The notes beneath the pieces are model-generated. The model was not told the DNA's origin. It made no database searches and saw nothing but the letters and a program-made list of their open reading frames with translations. This document shows positions 43,344-54,230 of a DNA stretch of 64,000 nucleotides, piece after piece. The DNA is taken from the NCBI RefSeq assembly GCF_040869045.1, contig NC_090322.1, positions 182,713,477-182,777,476 of the forward strand, in the 5' to 3' direction. Position 1 is the stretch's first letter; the number at the start of each line of letters is the position of its first letter. Position numbers and translations under genes: made by a program. The stretch is from Eurosta solidaginis (taxonomy: Eukaryota; Arthropoda; Insecta; Diptera; Tephritidae).

Positions 43344-45118
43344 ATATATCTGCACTTATTTCTGTATTTCCTTGTTTTTCTAAGAGGCCGATGAAAATAT
43401 TTCAAATCTTGGTTTTACAAAAATCAAAATAAAATAAAAATTGCTTTAAATAAATGTTTTCATTCATACAAAAAGATAATACTGGTTAATTATTTCACTT
43501 AAACAAAGCAAAATACCGGTTTCTTTTAAACCTGCCAACAACAAAGAGCATAACTTTGACACATGATAATATACGAAGTATGTATTGTGCAAAGAATAAA
43601 ATACATATGTTAAGAATGCAATTGGGATAAGTTTACAACAACTAGGACATGACGTCGCTGAATGCGGTTTCCACGCGTCAACCATCGTAGGAGTGCGGGT
43701 TCTCACTCCCTGGAGATAAGGCTTTGAAGAGACTTACAAGGTATAATCGCAACAGCTGTCACCTTGTCCGTCCTGATGTCACGTTGTTTGAATTTTTCCC
43801 AAACTATTTAAAAATAATAATAAAATAAAAGTTGTAAATTGCGTTAAATAAGTGTTTTCATACATTGAGGGCAATCCCCGCATAATACATACGAAAAACT
43901 GATTTATATTATAAGATCCTGAAACTGTCTCGAAATAGTGCCGAAACGGTCGCACAAATGTTCTGAAAATCATACTCAAATGGTACGGGACTGATCTAAA
44001 AACATATTTACGAGATGGTCCCAGCACCACCACGTGATTATCTATTTTACTGAAGTTTTGCACTATCTCGAAGTTTTTAAATTTTATTTTCGAGTTTCGT
44101 GGAAGGAGGAAATGCTTTATGCACTGACCCTCACTAAGAGACTCTCCAAGTGTAGGACTCTCTTCTTCCATGAAGGGCTAGCCACTAAAACCTAACCTCC
44201 CACGCCCGCGCAAATCCCCGTACCTGGGACCGCGTTTAGCATTACTTTGGGTACGGGTGCGCGCTACGTGAGCTGCATGGCTACTCACGCCAAAGGGCTA
44301 GGCATTCGTCTTCTCGTTTACTGATAAGTATATGCCTCTAAAATATGCTGACTATTAGTGCTCAGTGCAACGCTAAGTTCACTAAGTTTTTAGTGCACTA
44401 TGCCCAACCCTGTTTCCAAGGCCTTTTCAAAAAACAAAACAAAAAATAACTCTGATGCAAATACAACACAGAATATTTTTGATAAGCGAGCGTATAATAA
44501 AACGTTTGTCTATGTAATAAACGATGTTTTCAAATAAATTTGTCTTAACCAAATACTGTCGCTCTTGATACGTGTTTTTATGTCATTTGTATGTACTTAT
44601 ACTTCTTTATTGTTAAATATATCATATTTCATTCACATATGTCACTTTTTGTTTACAGTGTACAATTGCGTTAACAAAATAATAATCAGCTGAATTGTGA
44701 AATATTTTTTAATTATAAAAATTAAATACTTTTTATTACTTCCATAAATGTATTATTATCTATGTGTATTATTTTATTTGACGCTTTTCCGTTTTGCTGA
44801 TAAGCCATGCCAATTAAACGATCGATATAATAGACATGTTGACTGACGTGGTCGCTTTTATGGGGCCACTTGAAAGCGCATGTTTTTATGATTGTTTATT
44901 TGTTCTAAAAAATCTAAATGAGTGTCATTCTTCTGTTAACACTGAATTAATCAATTAATTTTGGAATTTCGAAAGCAGCTGCTTGTTTTGGTTTCTCAGT
45001 GAACTAGTAAGTGTAACTTGATTTTTGCTGACCTTTTATTCAAGATTAGTGAAGCAGGGCTTGGGCTGCAGTGTTTCTTTCCGAGTATAATTTGGAAAAC
45101 TTTACTACTAGAATATAT
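43344..45118. other. Spacer with unrecognised ORF
   Basis: The minus frame 43779-44171 (130 aa) is the longest here. I recognise no domain, and its start lies in a GC-richer patch (44100-44300) that could be decayed retroelement sequence. Otherwise AT-rich. The inverse hAT-like terminus at about 44378-44411 is described under 41384. Confidence 0.4.
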
Positions 45119-45120
45119 AG

Positions 45121-45683
45121 AACAGAAAAATATCACTCGCAATTTTTATCAAATTTTGTCAGTTAAATTTTTTTTTTATTTGAAGAAAAATTTCCATTTA
45201 GTAATGCAACTATGAAAAAATTTTACGAAAATTTCGAACTGCATATTTACTTGGCGTTCTTTGATTTTTTTGAGTATGCAGCTTTGTAGCCTAATAATTG
45301 TAGCAAAACAAAGTACAAGTTATAGTCTCCTTGATTTTTGGCAATTTTTTCCTGCGGGAGTTTTCGAATTTCTTCCATGCAAAGTGTGTTTTTTTTTTTT
45401 ATAAATCAAATGGAAATTTTGAGAGACCTATAACATGTACTTTGTAGTTAGACTAAAAATGATTCGGCTACAAAACTGCATGCTCAAAAAAATTCCAAAT
45501 AAAAAGTTCAATATTTTCGCAAAATTTTTCCGCATTTCCGAAAACGTGATTGTGATTGGTTTGCATAGTTTAAGTTACAAAACTCATAGAAGTGCTTTCT
45601 TAAAGTATCGCAAACCAAAAAAGAGGAATTTTACTAACGAAGTTTGAAAAAAATTACTGCGGCTTAGCAAATTTTTCTGTTCT
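45121..45683. mobile_element. Inverted-repeat MITE, better copy of the 4508 family
   Basis: The left end AACAGAAAAATATCACTCGC is matched by the inverse at the right, GCAAATTTTTCTGTT (45669-45683). The inner inverted blocks are GAGTATGCAGCTTTGTAGCC (45272) and GGCTACAAAACTGCATGCTC (45465). 563 bp, no transposase; the frames at 45018-45215 and 45435-45647 are arm sequence. Confidence 0.65.
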
Positions 45684-45689
45684 CCTGCT

Positions 45690-46190
45690 TCATCTCCCTA
45701 CTCCTTTTCCTTTTAGGTGTCTTCTCCGATTCCGTTCCGTTGCCCTCTCACTGTCCCGCCCCTTCCCCCACTTTTTTGTTTTCTTTTTTATTTATCTTTC
45801 AAATTCACTCGAACACGAAAGGGAGGGATATTCCACTCTGGCGTCGATACATGGATGTTCACTCCCACCCGGATAGACTCTCTATGGCTTTGTTAGGCAA
45901 CTAGTTGAGCACCTATTAGCTATTAAACTTGTCTAATCCTACTGAATGTCAATAAGCCTGACCATATTCTCGACTGATTCGCACTCACAATATGGGAAAC
46001 AATTCCATGCATACTATTTCATTGCCAAGCCTGACAATGGAAATCTGGTGGCTGATTGTAGTCGCAGAGGTGTGGAGATTACGTGCTCGCATACCATACC
46101 CAAGCTTCTGGGTGCAGGACCCGGGAAAAGCAACGTTAAAATACTTTAAACGTATTTTTAAAAGAATACATTTTTCTTAAAGGGATCACA
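45690..46190. other. Spacer, nothing firmly recognised
   Basis: Pyrimidine-rich DNA (CTCCCTACTCCTTTTCC, CCCCTTCCCCCAC) around 45685-45775, then unassigned sequence with two overlapping short frames at 45946-46180 that resemble no protein I know. Confidence 0.35.
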
Positions 46191-46194
46191 CTTT

Positions 46195-46318
46195 TTTGCC
46201 ATGAAAAGCTTCTCTGCGCAAATTCATCTGGCTTGCCGTTCGAAAACGGCATAAAACGTGTACATATATCCCATCCCGACAGTTCGTAGGAAGCTCCGTA
46301 ATGATCGCCAATTATTTA
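46195..46318 (+). mobile_element. Fragment of a dispersed SINE-like body
   Basis: TTTTTGCCATGAAAAGCTTC, GGCTTGCCGTTCGAAAACGG, CATAAAACGTG and CGTAGGAAGCTCCG resemble, from memory, the body of a tephritid tRNA-derived SINE whose head may be at 19645-19858. Too short for certainty. Confidence 0.35.
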
Positions 46319-46324
46319 TTCATT

Positions 46325-46545
46325 TCTTATTGTCAACTTTTCTCTTCTTTTCCCTCGCCATCTCACCGCCTGTCTCTCTTCCCAACCTTCTTCTGTATTT
46401 CCCATTTCTCTACCACTTCATTGTCTCTTCCCTCTACTACTCCTCTCTACTTCTACCTTTTCCTCCCGATCTCTTCCCTTTCATTAAAATTCTCCTCCAC
46501 CTCGTCTCATTTTCCTTATCTCTTCCACTTCTCTCAACAACAAGG
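46325..46545 (+). repeat. Polypyrimidine tract of about 220 nt
   Basis: Almost only C and T with a few A (CTCTTCTTTTCCCTCGCC, CTCTTCCCTCTACTACTCC). The two frames 46258-46572 and 46301-46633 are this tract. It resembles the inverse of the purine tract in the Helitron at 17735-17915, so it may be an old Helitron piece. Confidence 0.7.
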
Positions 46546-46913
46546 GAGAACACATATTCCAGACGTATATGATAAAAATACTGTGACGAATATTACCATC
46601 ACTAGTAATAAACTCCCAACACAAAAACATTGAAGCGAGCCACACTGTGTACATAAACACATCAATCATCATTTACACCCATATATAAGGCCCGAAGAGA
46701 TATTACGCGCACACAATTGTAGTCACCAGCCGAAGAGTTGCTACACATACACAGGCATATGATTATGAGACTACAAATATGCATGTATATAGCCAAGTAG
46801 GAGATATGTATAGCAGTTCTAGCAGGTGAAACATCTATACTGTAGTAGAAATATGCGAACGAAGCAGCAGAGAGTATAAAAGAGCGCAAGCTGAGTAGTC
46901 AGAGAATCAGTTT

Positions 46914-47408
46914 TGTTGAAGACATGAGCGATAACCTTATAGAGTTTGAGGATTAAAATAAATTTATATATATAATACATACATATTATCTGAAAAGAAA
47001 AATTATAATTATACTGAAATGAATTAATTTCTCTCCTAGAATAAATTACTTTAGATATTGGTTGCGACTTACAAAAGTACAAAAGTTACATATATACACA
47101 TATGTATTCGTCCCAAATCAAAAGGCAAACTCCGCCTTAAAACTGCAAAATATTTAATGCTGTTTCGGTCCCTGAAACATTCAAAGTTAATCAGCGCATT
47201 ATTGACTCTCTCAATTCCTTTTAGGTGTACTTATTATAACACCATTTAATTTAGGTAATTTGCAAATTAACTCCGCCCAACACTATTTATTTCTGTTCGC
47301 TGAATATATATATTTGTATGCACATAAACATACTTGGACTTAGATGCGCTAAGACAAGTATTTCCCACCCTCACTTGTTTATGCAAATCCGGCTAGTCAA
47401 AAGTACAG
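46914..47408 (+). repeat. 5' LTR of the BEL element (inner boundary approximate)
   Basis: The outer boundary is fixed by the AGTTT target repeat and the interrupted host LTR. Bases 46914-47032 equal 53453-53571 exactly. Beyond that there is no similarity to the 3' LTR, so the end at about 47408 (..AAAGTACA before GTGGCCCTCAAC) is only a guess from the CA end and a TGG-starting primer-site-like word. Confidence 0.5.
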
Positions 47409-47532
47409 TGGCCCTCAACTTATAAAAAACAACTCAAAATACAGTGGGTCAAAAGAACTCAAATCACCCTGAAACTTTTGATACAATTTTAGAACCCCTA
47501 AATCAACTTCTTCCTATTGAATTAAATTCACA

Positions 47533-50500
47533 ATGGGCGGCACAGGTGAAGAAAAACCACAATCCCTTCTACCCCAAGCACCAAAGAAAACAAGAGCGAA
47601 ATCTCAGAGTGACGAAGAGGAAGCAGCAATCTTTAATAAAAAATTCATGTTTGAAGCCACAAGATTAGAGAAATTTTGCGACAAGTGGTGGAACATTGCG
47701 GAAACTGACCACTCGGAAGCTGGCCTCAAGACCTATCTGGAGCAACTAAACAAACACATGGCTTTGGTGGACATGGCGAATGAAAACCTTCAGATGAGCA
47801 ACATTGAAGAGACAATAAGGAAATCGAGTGAGGAAAGATACGACCACATCAACGATTCAGGATTAAATACGAGACTACGGATAAATGAGATCCTCAGTAG
47901 TATTAGGCCAGCCCCAGAAGAAGCTAGCAGAACCGATCCGACTCCGCTAGCAACGCTCCCCCCTTCTAATCAACCCAATTATTTAAAGGTACCTGCATGT
48001 GACACAGAGGTCTTCTACGGAGGATATGAAGACTGGCCATCCTTTAGGGACATGTTCACTGCAGTGTACATTAGTCACCCCAAACTCTCTCCTGCCCAAA
48101 AACTTTACCATTTGAGGCAAAAAACCCGAGGTAAAGCAGCCCTCCTTATTAAAAATTACCCGCTTAATGACCAAAGTTTTGAGCTTGCGTGGAATGCATT
48201 AAAGCATCGATATGAAAACCGCAGAATTCTCGTCGACAACCAGCTCAAAACCCTCTTTAATATCCAACCCGTAACCAGCGAAAATGGTGAACGCATACAA
48301 TATGTGCAAACCACAATCAATAATTGCCTCTCAACCCTTCAGGCAAACGGAGTATCCACAGCTAATTGGGACCCGATGCTAGTATATCTCTGCTCCTCCA
48401 AATTGCCAGACGAAACCCTAGCTTTATGGGAGCAATCCCTCAACTCTCGTAAGGAGTTACCTCTTTGGTCCGAATTGGACCAGTTTCTGACTACTCGGTA
48501 TGAGGTGGTTGAACGCCTAACCACATATAGGCCTAACAAACCAAAGCCTAATCAATCGAATTTCACCCCGCGGTCTTCTACTCCTACTAATAACTCGTTC
48601 CACTCAAGGAACAAGACACACTCATTGCACACTGACCCAAAAAGGCAGGCTTCGTGCAAATTGTGCAACAGTAATCACTCGCTGATGAATTGTGTCAAAT
48701 TTAAAGAGCTCTCAGTTCAAGATAGAAACAAATTCGTAAGGGAAAACAGGTATTGCCAGAACTGTTTGGCTTACTCCCACTCAGAAAGACAATGCGGAAG
48801 CAGTTTCACTTGCGTTTACTGCCAAAAGCGACACCACTCCCTCCTACACTACTCAGCCAACAACCAAACGCAAAACAGCTCAAAACCGAAGAAAAATCTC
48901 GTCACATCTCACGTGACCATCGATGAAGAAAAGCCTTGTACCTCTCAACAAGCGGCATCGATGAACTCTGAGCTAGCTCCTCAAAACAGCACGAAGAACG
49001 TACTCTCACACTTCTCTAGTAGTAGAGAGCGAACCTTGCTCCCTACAGCAAACATTCCCGTGTTACACAAAGGAGAAACCTTTAATATTCGTGCTCTTCT
49101 GGACCAAGGATCCCAAAAAACTTTTGTAACCTCTAGAATACAAAAGCTACTTGGTCTACCCGTTCAAAAGACCAATTACGAAATATTGGGAATGGGCGGA
49201 CGAACAGTCCAGAAAGCAGATAAGGTGTGCTCAATCACCATATGTTCTCCAGATCTCAATATTAAAATCGCAACTAATGCGATCATACTCCCTCGACTGA
49301 CGCAATTCTTGCCAACGTTTAAAGTCTCTTATATAGACCTCAAAGAGTACTCAACACTCTCTCTAGCAGACCCCAACTGTTTCGCGCCTGCCAAGATAGA
49401 TATGGTACTAGGTAGCGACATACTCCCTCAAATACTGATTCCGGGCCTCAAAACCAATGTAGCTGGAAGTTTAATAGCCCAGAACACAATCTTCGGGTGG
49501 ATATTAAGCGGGCCACTTAAGGAACAGATCTCAACATTCTCAACTCAAGTAGTTGAAACGCAAAAGGAGTTCCTCGAAGACCTACTCAAAAGGTTTTGGG
49601 AACAAGAAGAAGTGCCATCGGCTTCCTCTCTCAAAGACGATGATCTAATATGCGAAGAGCTCTACAAAAGTACCACAATCCGAAGAAATGATGGCCGCTA
49701 CGTAGTAAAACTCCCATTTAAAGACTCGTTTCCCAACTCAATAGCTTTAGGGCACTCTAGACCCGCTGCTCAGCAACAATACCTCAGCGTAGAACGAAGC
49801 ATTGAGAAAAAACCAGAGCTTCGAACGACCTACTCCAACGTCTTAGCGGAATACTTAACCCTAGATCATATGGAGCCCACAACCCCTCGGGAAATTATAC
49901 GTGATGGAAAGTATTTCTCGTTTTACTTACCACATCATGCCGTACTCAAACCCGATAGTAAAACTACTAAAGTCCGAGTAGTTTTCAATGCATCCAAACG
50001 ATCTCACTCCGGCATCTCACTCAACGACGTGCTTCATACAGGTCCCGTTTTACAAAATGATTTAATGGTCGTTATACTCAACTGGCGACTCTACAAATAT
50101 GTATTTAACGGCGACATTGAGAAGATGTATCGGCAAATATATGTCCACAAGGAAGATCAAGACTTCCAACGAATACTCTTTCGTCAATTTCCTCAAGGCC
50201 AAGTAGAAGATTTTAAATTAAAAACAGTAACCTTCGGTGTTAACTGTGCTCCCTACTTGGCGATTCGCACCCTGCAGCAGCTCGCAGAAGACTGCAAAGC
50301 CGAACTCCCCCTCGCTACCAACGTTCTCCTGCGAGAGACCTACGTGGATGATATTCTCTCAGGCGGACATAACATACAGTCCATTCGCGAAACCATGACT
50401 CAGTTGATCGAAGCACTAAAGTCAGCAGGCTTCCCACTCAAAAAAATGACAGCGAACCACCCAGAAATATTGGAATCAATCCCCGAATCTGATCTTCTCG

Positions 50501-51909
50501 ATGCGGACTTTCTAAAATTCCACGACACAAGCTCCACAAAAACTCTTGGAGTACGCTGGAACGCACTCGAAGACTCCTTCTCTTATTCTTACAACCCCAT
50601 ATCAGACGCACACTCGGCAACCAAGCGATATATTCTCTCGTCCGTCGCGAAACTTTTCGACCCGGCAGGATGGCTATCGCCTATAATGATAGTAGCAAAA
50701 ACTCTCCTGCAACAGCTCTGGATGGAAGGAACGGATTGGGATGAGCACATCAAACCCGGTTCACTTCTCAAATGGAAATCCTTTACGGAAGACCTCTCAG
50801 CAATTGGAGATATAAAAATTCCACGTTGGGTTCAATTCACCCCCAACGTGCCCACTCAGATACATGGTTTCTCCGACGCCTCTGAAAAGGCATATTGTGC
50901 CTGCGTCTACTTAAGAGTTCAACACAGCGATAACTCTATATCCTCTCACTTACTCGTAGCAAAAAGTAAAGTTGCACCCCTACAAACAGTGAGCCTTCCC
51001 CGATTAGAGCTCTGCGGAGCGTTACTACTCTCAAAATTAGTAAAGCATATTCGAACTTCGCTTAAACTCACAGGGAGCAACTTGACTCTGTGGACAGACT
51101 CCTCCATAGTGCTGGCTTGGCTCGAAAAGCCACCACATACATGGAAAACCTATGTAGCAAACCGCGTATCCCAGATACTCGACAATGTCAGTAACGCAAC
51201 GTGGCGACATGTACCCAGTGGAGAAAATCCAGCCGATATGGGCACTCGGGGATGTCGACCCCAGGACTTGGTCGACTGTTCACTCTGGTGGAACGGCCCA
51301 AGGTGGCTCGTACACTCCCTTCCTGACTGGCCGAAAGATAGCCATCATAATGACTCACCCCCAGAACAACGACGGATAGAAGCCCTGCACTCACTGGAAA
51401 ATCATGACTTTCTGGACCGGTTTTCGTCATTTGCTCGAGCATTGAGAGTCCTCGCTTACATTCGCCGATTTGTCTCGAAGTCCAGGAAACAGCTGATACC
51501 CTCCACAATTCATCTCACCCAAGAAGAGATTCGTCATGCAAAGGTGCAGCTCATTGCGAACGCTCAGAAAAACCAGTATGGAAAAGTGATTGCAGACCTC
51601 AAAGCCGCAAAGTCTCTCGGAAAAGGAAGTGCGTTGCTCCCGCTCAACCCGGTCTTGGACGAAATGGGACTATTACGCGTAAATGGACGCCTCGCCTATG
51701 CAGACATTAGTCACAACGAAAAGCACCCTATAATCATACCCGACAACTCACGGTACTGCGCTCTCCTTTTGGACTTCCTCCATGCAACCTTACTCCATGC
51801 CGATGCACAACTTATGATCCGCATGGTCCAACAAGAATATTATATTCCCCGCCTGAAACAAAGGGTGAAAAAATGGCATATTTCAGTGCAAGAAATGCAC
51901 TATCTATAA
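47533..51909 (+). CDS. BEL/Pao polyprotein: Gag, protease, RT, RNase H, start of integrase
   Basis: 1458 codons. Residues about 25-130: helical N-terminal Gag region. About 150-330: Gag DUF1759-like domain ([20 protein letters not shown]). About 375-440: zinc knuckles [26 protein letters not shown]. About 515-640: aspartic protease with LLDQGSQ, the DQG form common in Pao peptidases. About 770-1000: RT with catalytic YVDD at about 937. About 1110-1200: RNase H ([21 protein letters not shown]). About 1410 onward: His pair of the integrase zinc domain. The frame stops early at 51907 because of a frameshift near 51875, so the zinc-domain cysteines fall in another frame. The ATG at 47533 is chosen as first in frame, about 125 bp after the presumed LTR. 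Confidence 0.9.
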   Translation: MGGTGEEKPQSLLPQAPKKTRAKSQSDEEEAAIFNKKFMFEATRLEKFCDKWWNIAETDHSEAGLKTYLEQLNKHMALVDMANENLQMSNIEETIRKSSEERYDHINDSGLNTRLRINEILSSIRPAPEEASRTDPTPLATLPPSNQPNYLKVPACDTEVFYGGYEDWPSFRDMFTAVYISHPKLSPAQKLYHLRQKTRGKAALLIKNYPLNDQSFELAWNALKHRYENRRILVDNQLKTLFNIQPVTSENGERIQYVQTTINNCLSTLQANGVSTANWDPMLVYLCSSKLPDETLALWEQSLNSRKELPLWSELDQFLTTRYEVVERLTTYRPNKPKPNQSNFTPRSSTPTNNSFHSRNKTHSLHTDPKRQASCKLCNSNHSLMNCVKFKELSVQDRNKFVRENRYCQNCLAYSHSERQCGSSFTCVYCQKRHHSLLHYSANNQTQNSSKPKKNLVTSHVTIDEEKPCTSQQAASMNSELAPQNSTKNVLSHFSSSRERTLLPTANIPVLHKGETFNIRALLDQGSQKTFVTSRIQKLLGLPVQKTNYEILGMGGRTVQKADKVCSITICSPDLNIKIATNAIILPRLTQFLPTFKVSYIDLKEYSTLSLADPNCFAPAKIDMVLGSDILPQILIPGLKTNVAGSLIAQNTIFGWILSGPLKEQISTFSTQVVETQKEFLEDLLKRFWEQEEVPSASSLKDDDLICEELYKSTTIRRNDGRYVVKLPFKDSFPNSIALGHSRPAAQQQYLSVERSIEKKPELRTTYSNVLAEYLTLDHMEPTTPREIIRDGKYFSFYLPHHAVLKPDSKTTKVRVVFNASKRSHSGISLNDVLHTGPVLQNDLMVVILNWRLYKYVFNGDIEKMYRQIYVHKEDQDFQRILFRQFPQGQVEDFKLKTVTFGVNCAPYLAIRTLQQLAEDCKAELPLATNVLLRETYVDDILSGGHNIQSIRETMTQLIEALKSAGFPLKKMTANHPEILESIPESDLLDADFLKFHDTSSTKTLGVRWNALEDSFSYSYNPISDAHSATKRYILSSVAKLFDPAGWLSPIMIVAKTLLQQLWMEGTDWDEHIKPGSLLKWKSFTEDLSAIGDIKIPRWVQFTPNVPTQIHGFSDASEKAYCACVYLRVQHSDNSISSHLLVAKSKVAPLQTVSLPRLELCGALLLSKLVKHIRTSLKLTGSNLTLWTDSSIVLAWLEKPPHTWKTYVANRVSQILDNVSNATWRHVPSGENPADMGTRGCRPQDLVDCSLWWNGPRWLVHSLPDWPKDSHHNDSPPEQRRIEALHSLENHDFLDRFSSFARALRVLAYIRRFVSKSRKQLIPSTIHLTQEEIRHAKVQLIANAQKNQYGKVIADLKAAKSLGKGSALLPLNPVLDEMGLLRVNGRLAYADISHNEKHPIIIPDNSRYCALLLDFLHATLLHADAQLMIRMVQQEYYIPRLKQRVKKWHISVQEMHYL

Positions 51910-52874
51910 GCAAAAAATGAAATCTCAAGTGATGGCCGCTCTACCACCAGAGCGCGTAACTTACTCACTGCCCTTTCATACCACTGGAGTAGATTTTGCA
52001 GGGCCTTTCCTCGTCAAAACGTCAACTCTCCGACGTGCATCATACGCCAAAGCATACGTCTGCGTTTTCGTATGCTTTTCCACCAAAGCCATACATCTCG
52101 AAGTCTGCTCAGACCTCACCACTGAAGCTTTCAAAGCAGCATTCGCCCGTTTTGTGGGCCGTCGAGGCATCCCCTCAAAGATTATGTCCGATAATGGTAA
52201 AACATTTGTAGGAGCCCAACGCAGCCTGCAACGCGAGTTTACCACATTTCTCCAGGAAGCTGCCGAAGACATCGTAAGCAAATATGCTCTCCACGGACTC
52301 TCATGGCAGTTTATCCCTCCGTACGCCCCCCACATGGGAGGATTGTGGGAAGCAGCAGTGAGAAGCTTTAAAATTCACTTAACCAAGGTTGCCGGAAACC
52401 AGAAGTTTACCTTTGAGGAGTTCAACACTCTCCTCATTAGAAGCGGTCCTCAACTCCAGACCGCTTTCACCAATGTCACAAGACCCCGACGATCTAAAAG
52501 CTTTAACTCCAGGTCATTTTATACGCGGTGCTCCCCTTCTGTCTATTCCTGAGCCTAACTGTGAGAACCTCTCTTTAGTGAACAAATGGCAAAAGCTAAA
52601 GGTACTGCATCACCAATTCAGCAAACGCTGGAAAACCGAATACCTCCAGGAACTCCACAAGCGATACAAATGGCAACGCCAAGAAGCCAACGTTAAGGAA
52701 GGTGACCTCGTCGTCATTAAAGACGATCTCTTACCACCCAACGAATGGCGGTTAGGCCGAATCACAAAACTTTATACTGCTCGTGATCAAAGTGTTCGCG
52801 TAGTAGATATCCGAACCGAGGGCGGAACTGTCACTCGCAACATAACGAAACTCTGTCTGTTACCCCCCGCCTAA
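51910..52874 (+). pseudogene. BEL/Pao integrase core and C-terminal domain, frameshifted
   Basis: Frame 51917-52552 carries the catalytic core: first Asp in TTGVDFAGPF, second Asp in IMSDNGKTF, Glu in MGGLWEAAVRSF. It would use the integrated DNA ends of the element. A second frameshift at about 52440 moves the protein to frame 52389-52874, which has ALTPGHFIRGAPL and the DUF5641-like end EWRLGRITKLY...RVVDIRTEGG, stop at 52872. Relative to the polyprotein both shifts are +1. All three catalytic acids are intact, so the breaks look young. Alternatively one is a sequencing error. Confidence 0.85.
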
Positions 52875-52904
52875 TCGTATTCCTCAGTTTTTATAGGACC
52901 CCTC

Positions 52905-53495
52905 ATGATACCCGAATGTAATCTCTCCTCATCACACATACCCCCTTCTAATAAGGTTTCGACGTTTCTTTCCAGATCCAAGGATTATCGGAAGTGCCGC
53001 CTCTGCTGCCGCATTCACTCACTTCGATTTTGCCGCGCTTTTCTGGCTATGACTCCAGACGAGCGCTATGAATCCGCAAAGGCGCACCGTTACTGCATAA
53101 ATTGTTTAGCCACCTCACATGTAACGGGCGCCTGTGACTCTCCAACAAGTTGTCGTCGCTGCGGGCTAGCACACCATACTCTGCTTCACAGGCCCCCCCG
53201 CGCTCTATCAAAACGCTCGCCAAATCATGACCGCGAAACAAATCGACCTCCGAGGAATCAGAAACAGCGAACTAGCACGGCAACCAGGCCGAAGTCCACT
53301 ACTCAGTCCCAGCGCAGTCGTGTAGAGAAGCCGCGCCAACCACGTCGTCCTATCCTCCAAAGGCGCCTTCGCGGCTTATTCAATCAAGCCAAGGAAACGC
53401 TGGAGGAGCTGCAGGATCTCATGCAGATCACCTCGCCCCAGGCCCGCCGGCATGTTGAAGACATGAGCGATAACCTTATAGAGTTTGAGGATTAA
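52905..53495 (+). CDS. Extra zinc-knuckle ORF at the 3' end of the BEL element
   Basis: 196 codons, 30 bp after the integrase stop. It encodes CRLCCRIHSLRFCRAFLAMT, YCINCLATSHVTGAC and CRRCGLAHHTLLH (residues about 27-90), the same cysteine/histidine layout and spacing as the Gag zinc region of the main ORF ([33 protein letters not shown]). A basic Arg/Lys/Gln-rich middle and a short helical C-terminus (AKETLEELQDLMQI) follow. The stop lies inside the 3' LTR, 43 bp after its start. It is intact. Probably a nucleic-acid-binding accessory protein or Gag-like duplicate; function unknown. Confidence 0.75.
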   Translation: MIPECNLSSSHIPPSNKVSTFLSRSKDYRKCRLCCRIHSLRFCRAFLAMTPDERYESAKAHRYCINCLATSHVTGACDSPTSCRRCGLAHHTLLHRPPRALSKRSPNHDRETNRPPRNQKQRTSTATRPKSTTQSQRSRVEKPRQPRRPILQRRLRGLFNQAKETLEELQDLMQITSPQARRHVEDMSDNLIEFED

Positions 53496-54047
53496 AATAA
53501 ATTTATATATATAATACATACATATTATCTGAAAAGAAAAATTATAATTATACTGAAATGAATTAATTTCTAATACTTACATTATAAATATTTACCTTTT
53601 ACTTACCTTTGAAATATTTACCTATATGAAATATTTGCTTAAAATTACTTACCTTTATTCTATACTCACCCTTTTTGGAATACCATGTATATTTACCTGT
53701 TTGAAGAACCCTGTAAATAAGAAACATAATTACTGTTTAGCGTACACATATCTATGTATACCCACATACATATGTATGCTCTCAGCAAAAGAAGTAAACG
53801 GTCCAGTGGAATGTGCTGGGCCGTTGTAAAGTTAGTTATTCGCCATCAACCTAACTAATCACGCCGCTAAATATAATAACTACGAAAACGTGAAAATTGT
53901 TAAATTAAATAATTCAACAAATAAAAATAAAGTTTATATTTTTTATACGTTTAACCTGAAAGTTATCGCGTTTTTTATTTGATAAAGTGACGTACTACCG
54001 CCCCTTAATCCCTCAGTGCACCAACTTCATAGTGCAAAAATTATACA
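53453..54047 (+). repeat. 3' LTR of the BEL element, 595 bp
   Basis: Starts TGTTGAAGACATGAGCG and ends AAAAATTATACA just before the AGTTT target repeat. It includes AATAAAAATAAAG (about 53920) as a possible polyadenylation signal. The first 43 bases are also the end of the zinc-knuckle ORF. Only the first 119 bp match the 5' LTR. Confidence 0.8.
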
Positions 54048-54230
54048 AGTTTGATTTAAGCACGCTATTGGTTGCGAAGTATAAGTGTTATTGTGAAGTA
54101 TTTTCAAAGTAGTCTAATAAATACCATTTTGCATTACTGAATATTGGAGTTATTTATTCAACAATTTAGCGATACGAACGTTAGTATAAGGTGTAAAATA
54201 AGCGGAGTTTCGCTAAATTCGTTACAATAC

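Larger units (their letters stand above)
46914..54047 (+). mobile_element. BEL/Pao LTR retrotransposon, nearly full length
   Basis: A 7134-bp insertion flanked by AGTTT (46909-46913, 54048-54052); BEL/Pao elements usually make about 5-bp duplications. It contains one long Gag-PR-RT-RH frame, a frameshifted integrase and an additional zinc-knuckle ORF. The order Gag, protease, RT, RNase H, integrase with YVDD and integrase C-terminal domain fits BEL/Pao. The LTRs start identically (TGTTGAAGACATGAGCG) but diverge after 119 bp. No purine-rich tract is adjacent to the 3' LTR. Confidence 0.92.
46582..54226 (+). mobile_element. Solo LTR split by the BEL/Pao insertion
   Basis: 5' part 46582-46913 (TGTGACGAATATTACCATCA...) and 3' part 54053-54226 (...AATTCGTTACA) together make a 506-bp LTR of the family at 18092-18587. 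ATAC target repeats lie at 46578-46581 and 54227-54230. It has a TATA-box-like GAGTATAAAAGAGCGC at 46870 that is mutated in the 18092 copy. The BEL element sits between the two parts with its own AGTTT duplication. The LTR was thus already solo or present before BEL arrived. Confidence 0.9.

Noticed and set aside
43779..44171. 130-aa minus-strand frame as a gene
   Set aside because: No recognised domain, no neighbouring exons, and composition like the surroundings.
47444..47668. 74-aa frame at the start of the BEL element
   Set aside because: It overlaps the beginning of the 1458-codon Gag-Pol frame in another phase and has no domain.
52905..53495. env-like protein in the BEL element
   Set aside because: No signal peptide or membrane segment is visible. 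The cysteine/histidine pattern is that of zinc knuckles.
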